DNA from: Albugo candida
Taxonomy: Eukaryota > Oomycota > Peronosporomycetes > Albuginales > Albuginaceae
Assembly (NCBI GenBank): GCA_905220665.1
Contig: CAJNAR010000149.1
Coordinates: forward strand, 124,001 to 188,000
Direction: 5' to 3'
Length of the DNA stretch: 64,000 bases
Position numbers and translations under genes: made by a program. The notes beneath the pieces were generated by a model. That model saw only the letters and a program-made list of their open reading frames with translations, did no database searches and was not told the DNA's origin. Of this stretch, positions 55,851-64,000 are shown one piece after another (positions within the stretch are counted from its first letter, which is position 1; each line of letters begins with the position of its first letter).

Positions 55851-58730
55851 AAGACTTTGGCTTGTTGGAAAAATGTTTCCGGCGTGTACATGGCACATTG
55901 AGGATGCACGACATCGCCTTCAGGAGTGGATGCGAGATCTCCACCACTCAATTCGCAAAGAATACAAGGCTCTCCATCTTCCTGGTGGATAGCGTTCACA
56001 AAGACACCACCAAAGGTACAGTCTTGAGCTTCTGGTGGCTTGGATAGAGCGAATGAATTCGGCCTAAGACTTAAGAGCTCGAGCCAAGCTTCTTTTGAAT
56101 GAGCTGCTTCGATGGCTCTCACGCGTTGCTCGTGATACTCCACATTGTGATCTTTAGAGGAGCCTCGTGTTGTTCTAAATTCCTTTGATATGGCGTCATG
56201 GAGCCGTGCGATTGTGCTCGTCACAGCGGAAGATACAAGTGCAAGCTTGGCCTGGAATCGAGCGAGTTTTTGAGAGATGGGGTCCCCGGAAGCCGATTCT
56301 GTGCGAATTGGGAATTTAGGCAATACGAAGCATTCCGCTGCGGTGGAAACGATTTTCTCATTGGAATTAAGGTCAATGACGCAAACACGTTCGTCAGAAA
56401 CGGTGAATTGAAGCTGAAGCGCACATTTTGGACGGTACAGGTTGATCGGGGCGCATGCTGTCCATTCGGAAGCCTTTTGCTGGAAGAACAGCTGAGAATT
56501 GCATCCTGTGGATTCCGTGGTCTGATAGGAATTGATGGGATGGCTTTCGGGATGCTTTGACGACTCGGATTCAAGGTCTAAAAGCTTTATATATTTACGA
56601 GCGATACGCTTCTCTCGACCGCCCAACACGTACGTGACGTCATAGCTGTAAACCGCTCTACCATCATTGGTTCGACGCTCGAGATGATGCTTTTTGATGC
56701 GTCCAGTACCGCCCAGTTTATTGATTCCTGGCCACGTTCGTTTGGCCACTGTAACTGTTGTATTGGGACGTAAAGGATCCAATTCAGCAAATTCCTCATC
56801 TTCTCGATCCCGTAGTGATAAAGACTCTGAAGGTAGATCGCATTTATCTTCTTCAGGAGAGGATGGCACGCAAAGTAGCGATGTAAGCGATTGAAAAGCG
56901 CCAAATTCTTCATGAAATGCTGTTTGAGAATTGTACGGAAAAAATGCGATTCCCAATAAACAGTTGAGTTTTAGCCCCAACTTTTCATATTTTGAGCGCG
57001 TTGATAGGGCTTTCTGATAGCACGCCATTTCGATCGATTTCCACACCATATTCATTGCTAATTTTCCATCCGAGCGGAGATAACACGCCCACGGCCAATT
57101 GGGCTCATTCAAATCGCCTTCAAAGCTTGCAGAAAAAAGGCGTTTGCGTTTTATCGGTGTTTCCTTCTCGACTGCGTGCTTAATATTGGCGGGCTGCGGA
57201 GTAGAATCGATGGCTGGGAGCTTTGGTGCCACTAAATCGTTGTTTCTAACCGCGCTCATGCCAATTTTCCCAGGCTTGGAGTCTTCCTTAAACGAGAGTT
57301 TTAGAAACCAGCAGTGTGCTGGGACAATTGTACATTCTTGGAGTACTTTATTGACAATTTTGGCGTCTCGATCGATACACAATGTGTCATTGACAGCCAA
57401 AAGAATGTCATTCTCGTGCAGAATTCCTTGTATCATTGCTTTCCTCAAAGAATTCGATAAAGATTTGCTCAATCCAAACGCCCGAACAGATTTGTTATTT
57501 ACTGTGAGTCGGCTTTCAATAAGCGATAGTTCCAGCGGTAACGACGGTACCAATACCATCACCGTATTTTGTATCAGATCGCGATCAATTGCCTCGAAGA
57601 TGCTGGCGCCCAAGTGAGCTGAGAGGCCATTGCAATTGCCACATAACATAGTACTCTCCAAATCGTTCGTCGGCATCGCAGAAATGGATGTGAGCACTTG
57701 AACTTGATGCAACATGCAGCCGCTTACACTGGATCCCTACATAGACACTTTCACATCGGTCTAGTCGGAGCTTTAATGTCTACTTGCTTACCGCACATCC
57801 GTCTTTCATGAAGCGTATTCCATTCTGTAACGCACAGGGAACGTGATATGCTATTCCGCATGCGTCATATGTGCAGGAAGCACATGCTCCTTCGTTCTGT
57901 TTCTTACAAAAACAACACTGCAGCTTACGTAACGGCTCCAGGCGATCCAGACAGCGTACAGTGTGTTGAGGCTTCCCACTTGGCCCTTGAATCTGCATCT
58001 CCAGCGTTAATAGAGGGAGATTCAACGCACAAGACATATGTATCCACTGAGAAGGCGAAGATGTCGGAAGTAAAGCTCCGCCCATTTGGTAGCACGCCTG
58101 ACATAACGGCTCAATATTAGAGGTATCGGAATTGACAGACGCTTTCCATCGACAAAAATGACATTTCCACGCAGTTGCAGTGACAGCAAGCATACAACTC
58201 ACGCGGTAACAGAGTGAATGGACAACAACTTTACATGTGGCACACTCAATCAACGAGTCGTTGGAAATATGGAAGCAGATTTGACACGTTGCATTGCATC
58301 TACATTTCTTCGCGATTGCGTCTTGTGGCGGTCCGTGCAAGGAAGCTAATAACTGAGCATCGTCATGTATGGATTGTGTGTCCAAATGCCAGTAGAATTC
58401 GAGCTGTCGTCGAAAATGACGAAGCGGTGTGTTGAAAATGAGACTCAGGTTGCCGCGTTCAGTATCTATCCATTGCTCAATTTCATCAACGAGCTCTATG
58501 AAGTAAGAGAGGGTATGGGAATGAATGGACAGCGCGAGTTGTAACCGGTAGTGTAACTCGTGCAGTCGAATGTGAAAGCGCTTTGTTGCATCCGTTTTGT
58601 TGAACGGAATGTGATGGAAATGGAATATGCTGTGCGATAGGAGTTTTGTGATCGACGTGGATGATAGATAAGAGTGTGGAGAAGGGTTTGTCGCTTGCGA
58701 TGACGTTGGCAGTTGCGTCCGTTGTGACAT
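55592..58730 (-). CDS. Chromatin-type protein with PHD-knuckle-ePHD module and C-terminal ePHD (two exons)
   Basis: Exon 1 is 58730-57792 and exon 2 is 57736-55592. The 55-bp intron (GTAAGC...TATGTAG) is in phase 0 and gives 1027 residues. The N-terminal third has a PHD finger (CQICFHISNDSLIECATC...HSLC...CHFC), a zinc knuckle (CQACYQMGGAL...HMSCAL) and an extended PHD (CCFCKKQNEGACASC...YHVPCALQNG), the PZP order of BRPF/JADE/AF10 proteins that read histone H3. A PDZ-like segment (ILHENDILLAVND) and a Tudor-like segment (WPGINKLGGTGRIKK, YDVTYVLGG) follow. The C-terminus has another ePHD (CILCELSGG...HPQCA...CGICHSRKG...YHVGCALVHG...WCPKHL) and a basic tail. It is the parent of the relic at 44.6-45.0 kb. 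Confidence 0.8.
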
Positions 58731-59042
58731 GAGCAATTACGATGGTGATAGCACCGTACAACGCTAAATGGTATCATCGTATTCTTCAAGTTGGCACACA
58801 GACAGACGGATTTACTAAGGGTCTCTTTGAGATGGAGATTGATCAATCCGAGTGAGAGGAGAAAGCATTTTGAAAAGTTAATTGGAGCAGCGCTGAGTGA
58901 GATTTGATACGGCTGTGAAATCTGTTTGGATCGGAACGCAGTACAAAGTAAATCTTTTTAACAATTAATTCTGTTTTGCTTATTCCGTATCTCAAAAATT
59001 GAACCGATCGGACGCATTTGTTCTATTGACATAAAAGTCTCC

Positions 59043-59927
59043 TTACGTCTTCGACTGCTTCATATTGTAAGGTACGCGTTCCTGATTCAGTGGATTTTGC
59101 GGAGATTTTCGCCACTGTAAAACGACAGGTGAGATGATAGGAGCAGAGAGACTACAAGCTTTCATGACGTACCAGATCACTGAGCTTTTGTTTATACTGT
59201 GAAAGCTTTAATCCTGGAAATTCGAGCTTTAATTCGGGTAAAGTAACTTCCTCAAACGCTTTATACGCCTAAGCAAAACGATGAGGATGAAAATCAACCG
59301 ACTGCTTCACATACATACCGCTTTAGCTCTTCTTTCAGGATGTCGATCTATCGCGTCGTTTTTTGAAATCGATAATACATCCAATGCCGCATCAATGCTT
59401 CGCGCCTCATCCACAGTTTTAGGTTGACGATTCGGATTGATTAAGCCTTCTTTTGCAAATTGTATGTCATTCTTCCCGGCCTGCTTACTCTGCGTCATTG
59501 CTTCTTTCTCAAGAGCAGCTTGTATCATAGCTTGTGTCATTTTCTTTGATGGTTCATTCACTTGTGAAGGATTGCGATTGCCTTTATTATTTCTCTTTGC
59601 TGAAGATTTCAATGCGTCTTCCCACGGCTTTACCGCTTCTTTCTTCTCTTTAGCTTTCAATTTTCGAATAGATGACTTATCTTCTTCGAGTGAATGCTCT
59701 TCAAGGGCTTCCAGACGTTTCTTTTCAGCTTTTTTGGCGGCAATCTCTTGTTGTTTTCGCTCCTCCTCTTCGCGTCGCTTTTCTGCACGAGAATTGGATC
59801 CTTTCGACCATTCTTCTGCTGTCTCTGCTTCTGATTTCGCGGCTTTTTGTGCGTCCTTAACGGCTTTGGAAGACGCTTTGCGAGCATTTGCTGCTTCGAC
59901 TTTAGTGTTTGGACTTTTCTTTGCCAT
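59043..59927 (-). CDS. CCDC124-like coiled-coil protein (three exons)
   Basis: Exons are 59927-59319, 59268-59173 and 59114-59043. Introns of 50 and 58 bp are GT-AG in phase 0, giving 258 residues. The N-terminus is a long Lys/Glu/Ala coiled coil (SRAEKRREEEERKQQE, AAKKAEKKRLEALEE). The conserved C-terminal domain reads GLINPNRQ, ARSIDAALDVL, DRHPERRAKA|AYKAFEE, LKLSQYKQKLSDL|WRKSPQNP, the known CCDC124 (DUF1014) pattern completed only after splicing. Relatives bind ribosomes and, in animals, the midbody. It is divergent from the phosphoglycerate dehydrogenase gene and lies in the palindrome arm, so a second copy starts at 63790. Confidence 0.85.
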
Positions 59928-60120
59928 TGGAATGAAGTAAACACATTAGTTTGGTGTCATAAATAAAGTTCTGTCCAATGAGTTTGTGATTGGTACCTAG
60001 CATTCGAGGTCGGCCGTCTAGATGAGCGTGTACCACACCACCTTTTAATATGTCCAATGAAATCACTATGCTGAGTCGGAATCAGATGAGAACCATTCAC
60101 TCTCACAAAGTACAATCAAA
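59928..60120. promoter_or_regulatory. Divergent promoter between CCDC124-like and PHGDH genes
   Basis: 193 bp between the two start codons must carry both promoters. The mirror copy is 63597-63789. No element was assigned. Confidence 0.45.
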
Positions 60121-61464
60121 ATGTTTGCGTGCTTATATTTTCGACCATTCCATCGACACAAGATATTAACAAAAGTTCCATGGTTGACGGAATCTTTGCT
60201 GTTCTCAACATCCACACCCACATCAACATCCAAATTCTCATGCAATGCAAAAACAAAAGTCGTCCTATTGGAAAACATTCATCCGCGCGCCATTGAGATA
60301 TTTCACCAAGAAAACTTTCAAGTTGAGACATATAAACAAGCGCTTTCTGGAGAAGAACTTATCAACGTTGCAGCAGATGCCAATTTATTGGGAATACGAT
60401 CAAAAACACATTTGGATTCCCGCTTTTTCGAAACAATTGGATGGCATGCGCATCGATTATGGGCTGTTGGGTGTTTCTGTATTGGAACCAATCAAGTTGA
60501 CCTTCACTCGGCTGCATCCAGCGGTGTTCCAGTGTTCAATGCGCCATTTTCCAACACACGTTCTGTTGCTGAGAAAACCATCGCCGAAATCATTGCATTG
60601 CATCGCAAATTATTCCAACGCTCCATGGAGCTACACGACGGAAATTGGAATAAATCAGCGGCTGGATGTCACGAAGTGCGTGGATCTGTGCTTGGCATTA
60701 TCGGTTATGGTCGAATCGGATCGCAAGTATCAGTTCTGGCAGAATTATTAGGAATGAAGGTCGTGTTTTATGATCCAGTCAAATGTCTCCCGTTAGGAAA
60801 TGCAACTCAATTGGATAGCTTAGAACAAGTTTTAGCAATTTCGGACGCCATAACTCTTCATGTTCCGGCAACCAAAGCGACGAAGAACATGATCAACGCG
60901 ACAACGCTTTCGCACATGAAGGATGGAGCAATACTGGTAAATAATGCACGTGGTACGGTACTCGATATTGAAGCTGTGGCTGACGCATTACGGAACTCCA
61001 AACTTGGTGGATGTGCAGTCGATGTGTTTCCATTGGAACCCGAGAAAAACGGACAACATTTCGATACAGTACTCCGTAATCTTCCCAATGTGATCCTTAC
61101 GCCGCATATTGGAGGAAGTACGGAAGAAGCCCAAGGGAATATCGCCGTCGAAGTAGCTAGCAAGTTAGTGCGTTATCTTCACAATGGATCCACCACAACG
61201 TCGACCAATACGCCAGAGATCGAAATGCTTCCAGTACGCCCCAATTTCATGCGAATATTACATATGCATCATAATGTTCCTGGTGTGCTCAGTAAAATCC
61301 ACACTGTTTTATCGGATTTTGGAGTGAACGTGATTTCACAGCATTTACAGTCGGATCCAAAACACAGTTATATTGCGTTGGAGATTGAAAAGTTTCATGC
61401 AAAATTGGTTATGCGAGAATTAAGTAAGATTGGAGAAACCATTTTCTTACGGGCATTATTGTGA
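60121..61464 (+). CDS. PHGDH: D-3-phosphoglycerate dehydrogenase with ACT domain, copy 1
   Basis: 447 residues in one exon. It makes 3-phosphohydroxypyruvate from 3-phosphoglycerate with NAD, the first step of serine synthesis. The NAD motif GIIGYGRIGSQ is at about 192-202, with an acidic residue at D218. The catalytic trio is visible: R277 (NNARGTV), E306 (FPLEPEK) and H329 (TPHIGGSTEEAQ). An ACT domain occupies about 375-447 (NVPGVLSKIHTVLSDFGVN), as in bacterial SerA, where it binds serine for feedback control. The first 40 residues are Ser/Thr-rich and basic with no acidic run, and could target mitochondria. An identical copy lies at 62253-63596. Confidence 0.95.
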   Translation: MFACLYFRPFHRHKILTKVPWLTESLLFSTSTPTSTSKFSCNAKTKVVLLENIHPRAIEIFHQENFQVETYKQALSGEELINVAADANLLGIRSKTHLDSRFFETIGWHAHRLWAVGCFCIGTNQVDLHSAASSGVPVFNAPFSNTRSVAEKTIAEIIALHRKLFQRSMELHDGNWNKSAAGCHEVRGSVLGIIGYGRIGSQVSVLAELLGMKVVFYDPVKCLPLGNATQLDSLEQVLAISDAITLHVPATKATKNMINATTLSHMKDGAILVNNARGTVLDIEAVADALRNSKLGGCAVDVFPLEPEKNGQHFDTVLRNLPNVILTPHIGGSTEEAQGNIAVEVASKLVRYLHNGSTTTSTNTPEIEMLPVRPNFMRILHMHHNVPGVLSKIHTVLSDFGVNVISQHLQSDPKHSYIALEIEKFHAKLVMRELSKIGETIFLRALL

Positions 61465-61643
61465 GTGCGTGGAAGCGATCACGTGATGGAATCGATGTCA
61501 TGATTATCATGCGAAACTCGCGAAGAAGAATGCGTTGATTCCTCAAGCAAACAGAAAGCTGTTCAGTTACGCATCAATGGCCACAGCAGTCCTGTCATAT
61601 CCTTTGGTGCGTATTGTGCTGGATAGAATCGAGGCACATCATG

Positions 61644-62073
61644 AGGTAGATTTGAGGACTTTGCATACGTTACGAAACGGTTTGCTGCTGTTATATTCAT
61701 GTAGCAATTTCAAATAAAGTGGACACTACCGTCATCTGATGTACACCTCTTCAACAGTCGAGCGTCTACGTTCCATATAACTAATTACTAATTATAGTAC
61801 GTACGTTTGACAAGTATCAGACTAAATACGCCGGTCAATCAATCTGGATGTAACGTCTCCGAACGATTGCAAGTGCATCTGAGTGACTATCATCTATTAC
61901 ATCATTCTTTCAACTAGTAGTTGCTTCCTCTCATGCTGTCTGTCGCTCGAAGCACAAAACCCTAAATGTTAACGTTAGAGCTGGATAAGTTTCTATAGCT
62001 TCCAAGTAATATCTGTGGACAAAGTCGAACGTATCTTATCGTTTTGATGCGCCATCTAATACTGTACGCGAGA
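61644..62073. other. 430-bp unique spacer of the palindrome
   Basis: No ORF or repeat was recognised inside. The sequence on each side differs from the first base after the arms, so the centre is not a simple hairpin loop. Confidence 0.6.
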
Positions 62074-62252
62074 CATGATGTGCCTCGATTCTATCCAGCA
62101 CAATACGCACCAAAGGATATGACAGGACTGCTGTGGCCATTGATGCGTAACTGAACAGCTTTCTGTTTGCTTGAGGAATCAACGCATTCTTCTTCGCGAG
62201 TTTCGCATGATAATCATGACATCGATTCCATCACGTGATCGCTTCCACGCAC

Positions 62253-63596
62253 TCACAATAATGCCCGTAAGAAAATGGTTTCTCCAATCTTACTTAATTC
62301 TCGCATAACCAATTTTGCATGAAACTTTTCAATCTCCAACGCAATATAACTGTGTTTTGGATCCGACTGTAAATGCTGTGAAATCACGTTCACTCCAAAA
62401 TCCGATAAAACAGTGTGGATTTTACTGAGCACACCAGGAACATTATGATGCATATGTAATATTCGCATGAAATTGGGGCGTACTGGAAGCATTTCGATCT
62501 CTGGCGTATTGGTCGACGTTGTGGTGGATCCATTGTGAAGATAACGCACTAACTTGCTAGCTACTTCGACGGCGATATTCCCTTGGGCTTCTTCCGTACT
62601 TCCTCCAATATGCGGCGTAAGGATCACATTGGGAAGATTACGGAGTACTGTATCGAAATGTTGTCCGTTTTTCTCGGGTTCCAATGGAAACACATCGACT
62701 GCACATCCACCAAGTTTGGAGTTCCGTAATGCGTCAGCCACAGCTTCAATATCGAGTACCGTACCACGTGCATTATTTACCAGTATTGCTCCATCCTTCA
62801 TGTGCGAAAGCGTTGTCGCGTTGATCATGTTCTTCGTCGCTTTGGTTGCCGGAACATGAAGAGTTATGGCGTCCGAAATTGCTAAAACTTGTTCTAAGCT
62901 ATCCAATTGAGTTGCATTTCCTAACGGGAGACATTTGACTGGATCATAAAACACGACCTTCATTCCTAATAATTCTGCCAGAACTGATACTTGCGATCCG
63001 ATTCGACCATAACCGATAATGCCAAGCACAGATCCACGCACTTCGTGACATCCAGCCGCTGATTTATTCCAATTTCCGTCGTGTAGCTCCATGGAGCGTT
63101 GGAATAATTTGCGATGCAATGCAATGATTTCGGCGATGGTTTTCTCAGCAACAGAACGTGTGTTGGAAAATGGCGCATTGAACACTGGAACACCGCTGGA
63201 TGCAGCCGAGTGAAGGTCAACTTGATTGGTTCCAATACAGAAACACCCAACAGCCCATAATCGATGCGCATGCCATCCAATTGTTTCGAAAAAGCGGGAA
63301 TCCAAATGTGTTTTTGATCGTATTCCCAATAAATTGGCATCTGCTGCAACGTTGATAAGTTCTTCTCCAGAAAGCGCTTGTTTATATGTCTCAACTTGAA
63401 AGTTTTCTTGGTGAAATATCTCAATGGCGCGCGGATGAATGTTTTCCAATAGGACGACTTTTGTTTTTGCATTGCATGAGAATTTGGATGTTGATGTGGG
63501 TGTGGATGTTGAGAACAGCAAAGATTCCGTCAACCATGGAACTTTTGTTAATATCTTGTGTCGATGGAATGGTCGAAAATATAAGCACGCAAACAT
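62253..63596 (-). CDS. PHGDH: D-3-phosphoglycerate dehydrogenase, copy 2 (mirror)
   Basis: Identical in all 447 codons to the copy at 60121-61464 and facing it tail to tail across the spacer. All catalytic and ACT features are the same. If the palindrome is real, both genes should be expressed from identical promoters; if it is an assembly fold-back, there is only one gene. Confidence 0.85.
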   Translation of the reverse strand: MFACLYFRPFHRHKILTKVPWLTESLLFSTSTPTSTSKFSCNAKTKVVLLENIHPRAIEIFHQENFQVETYKQALSGEELINVAADANLLGIRSKTHLDSRFFETIGWHAHRLWAVGCFCIGTNQVDLHSAASSGVPVFNAPFSNTRSVAEKTIAEIIALHRKLFQRSMELHDGNWNKSAAGCHEVRGSVLGIIGYGRIGSQVSVLAELLGMKVVFYDPVKCLPLGNATQLDSLEQVLAISDAITLHVPATKATKNMINATTLSHMKDGAILVNNARGTVLDIEAVADALRNSKLGGCAVDVFPLEPEKNGQHFDTVLRNLPNVILTPHIGGSTEEAQGNIAVEVASKLVRYLHNGSTTTSTNTPEIEMLPVRPNFMRILHMHHNVPGVLSKIHTVLSDFGVNVISQHLQSDPKHSYIALEIEKFHAKLVMRELSKIGETIFLRALL

Positions 63597-63789
63597 TTTG
63601 ATTGTACTTTGTGAGAGTGAATGGTTCTCATCTGATTCCGACTCAGCATAGTGATTTCATTGGACATATTAAAAGGTGGTGTGGTACACGCTCATCTAGA
63701 CGGCCGACCTCGAATGCTAGGTACCAATCACAAACTCATTGGACAGAACTTTATTTATGACACCAAACTAATGTGTTTACTTCATTCCA

Positions 63790-64000
63790 ATGGCAAAGAA
63801 AAGTCCAAACACTAAAGTCGAAGCAGCAAATGCTCGCAAAGCGTCTTCCAAAGCCGTTAAGGACGCACAAAAAGCCGCGAAATCAGAAGCAGAGACAGCA
63901 GAAGAATGGTCGAAAGGATCCAATTCTCGTGCAGAAAAGCGACGCGAAGAGGAGGAGCGAAAACAACAAGAGATTGCCGCCAAAAAAGCTGAAAAGAAAC
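63790..64000 (+). CDS. CCDC124-like gene, copy 2, cut by the window end
   Basis: Mirror image of the gene at 59043-59927. The first 70 codons are in the window (MAKKSPNTKVEAANARK to the Ala/Lys coiled coil) and match copy 1. Whether the remaining exons are duplicated cannot be seen. Confidence 0.8.
   Translation, partial: MAKKSPNTKVEAANARKASSKAVKDAQKAAKSEAETAEEWSKGSNSRAEKRREEEERKQQEIAAKKAEKK

Larger units (their letters stand above)
59717..64000. repeat. Large palindrome: arms 59717-61643 and 62074-64000
   Basis: The right arm is the reverse complement of the left; paired positions add to 123717. The arms are at least 1927 bp because the right one is cut by the window end. I saw no mismatch: both dehydrogenase ORFs translate identically, and the flanks I compared base by base agree. 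The arms part at CACATCATG (61643 and 62074). Confidence 0.95.

Noticed and set aside
57099..57617. 172-codon plus-strand ORF
   Set aside because: Antisense shadow of the PHD gene, whose frame has recognisable domains.
59437..59940. 167-codon plus-strand ORF rich in Ser, Phe and Ala
   Set aside because: Antisense of the Lys/Glu/Ala coiled coil of the CCDC124-like gene; the composition is what the reverse complement of such codons gives.
62253..64000. Reading the second dehydrogenase as an old diverged paralogue
   Set aside because: The two copies are identical in translation and in the flanks compared, so they are mirror copies and not ancient paralogues.

Overview
The window is nuclear DNA of a eukaryote with a compact genome. 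Genes are tightly packed, introns are rare and about 45-60 bp long, and large single-exon genes sit beside retroelement debris. A BT1-type folate-biopterin transporter, RMD1/DUF155, CCDC124 and SIRT6-type genes, short-intron secreted proteins and a LINE/copia/MULE mix point to an oomycete. An obligate biotroph such as Albugo is my best guess; this is inference, not a database match.

Layout. 1-12.5 kb is a conserved gene block: a terminal nucleotidyltransferase cut by the window edge, a very large WD40/EF-hand protein, a PX-domain protein, a spliced cytidine-deaminase-like protein and a SIRT6-like sirtuin. 12.5-26.6 kb is sparser: a folate-biopterin transporter, an hslU pseudogene, a four-exon RMD1/DUF155 gene and a multi-exon multi-pass membrane protein. 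26.6-43.6 kb is transposon territory: a broken MULE transposase, a 0.65-kb foldback inverted repeat, a LINE with intact ORF1 and frameshifted ORF2, and a Ty1/copia element with 193-bp LTRs, a 5-bp target duplication and a PBS matching the initiator-tRNA anticodon arm.

44.4-55.9 kb is a tandem segmental duplication with a unit of about 5.3 kb (two full copies plus a partial third). Each full copy carries, in order, relics of the 3' end of a PHD-finger gene, a truncated ArfGAP gene, decayed sequence, a secreted two-module protein gene and a short conserved ORF. The third partial copy runs into the intact parent PHD gene (55.6-58.7 kb, PHD-knuckle-ePHD plus a C-terminal ePHD). The secreted family (47118-48398 and 52387-53585) is the best candidate for an undescribed system: a signal peptide followed by two copies of a module of about 175 residues, each split by a phase-1 intron at the same place.

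59.0-64.0 kb holds a CCDC124-like gene and a divergent D-3-phosphoglycerate dehydrogenase gene, then a mirror-image copy of both. The arms are at least 1927 bp around a 430-bp spacer and I saw no difference between them, so this is either a very young palindrome or an assembly fold-back.

Outside the repeats the genes are housekeeping: RNA tailing, chromatin reading and deacylation, folate/pterin transport, serine biosynthesis, ribosome-associated and mitochondrial functions. I found no tRNA, rRNA or CRISPR.
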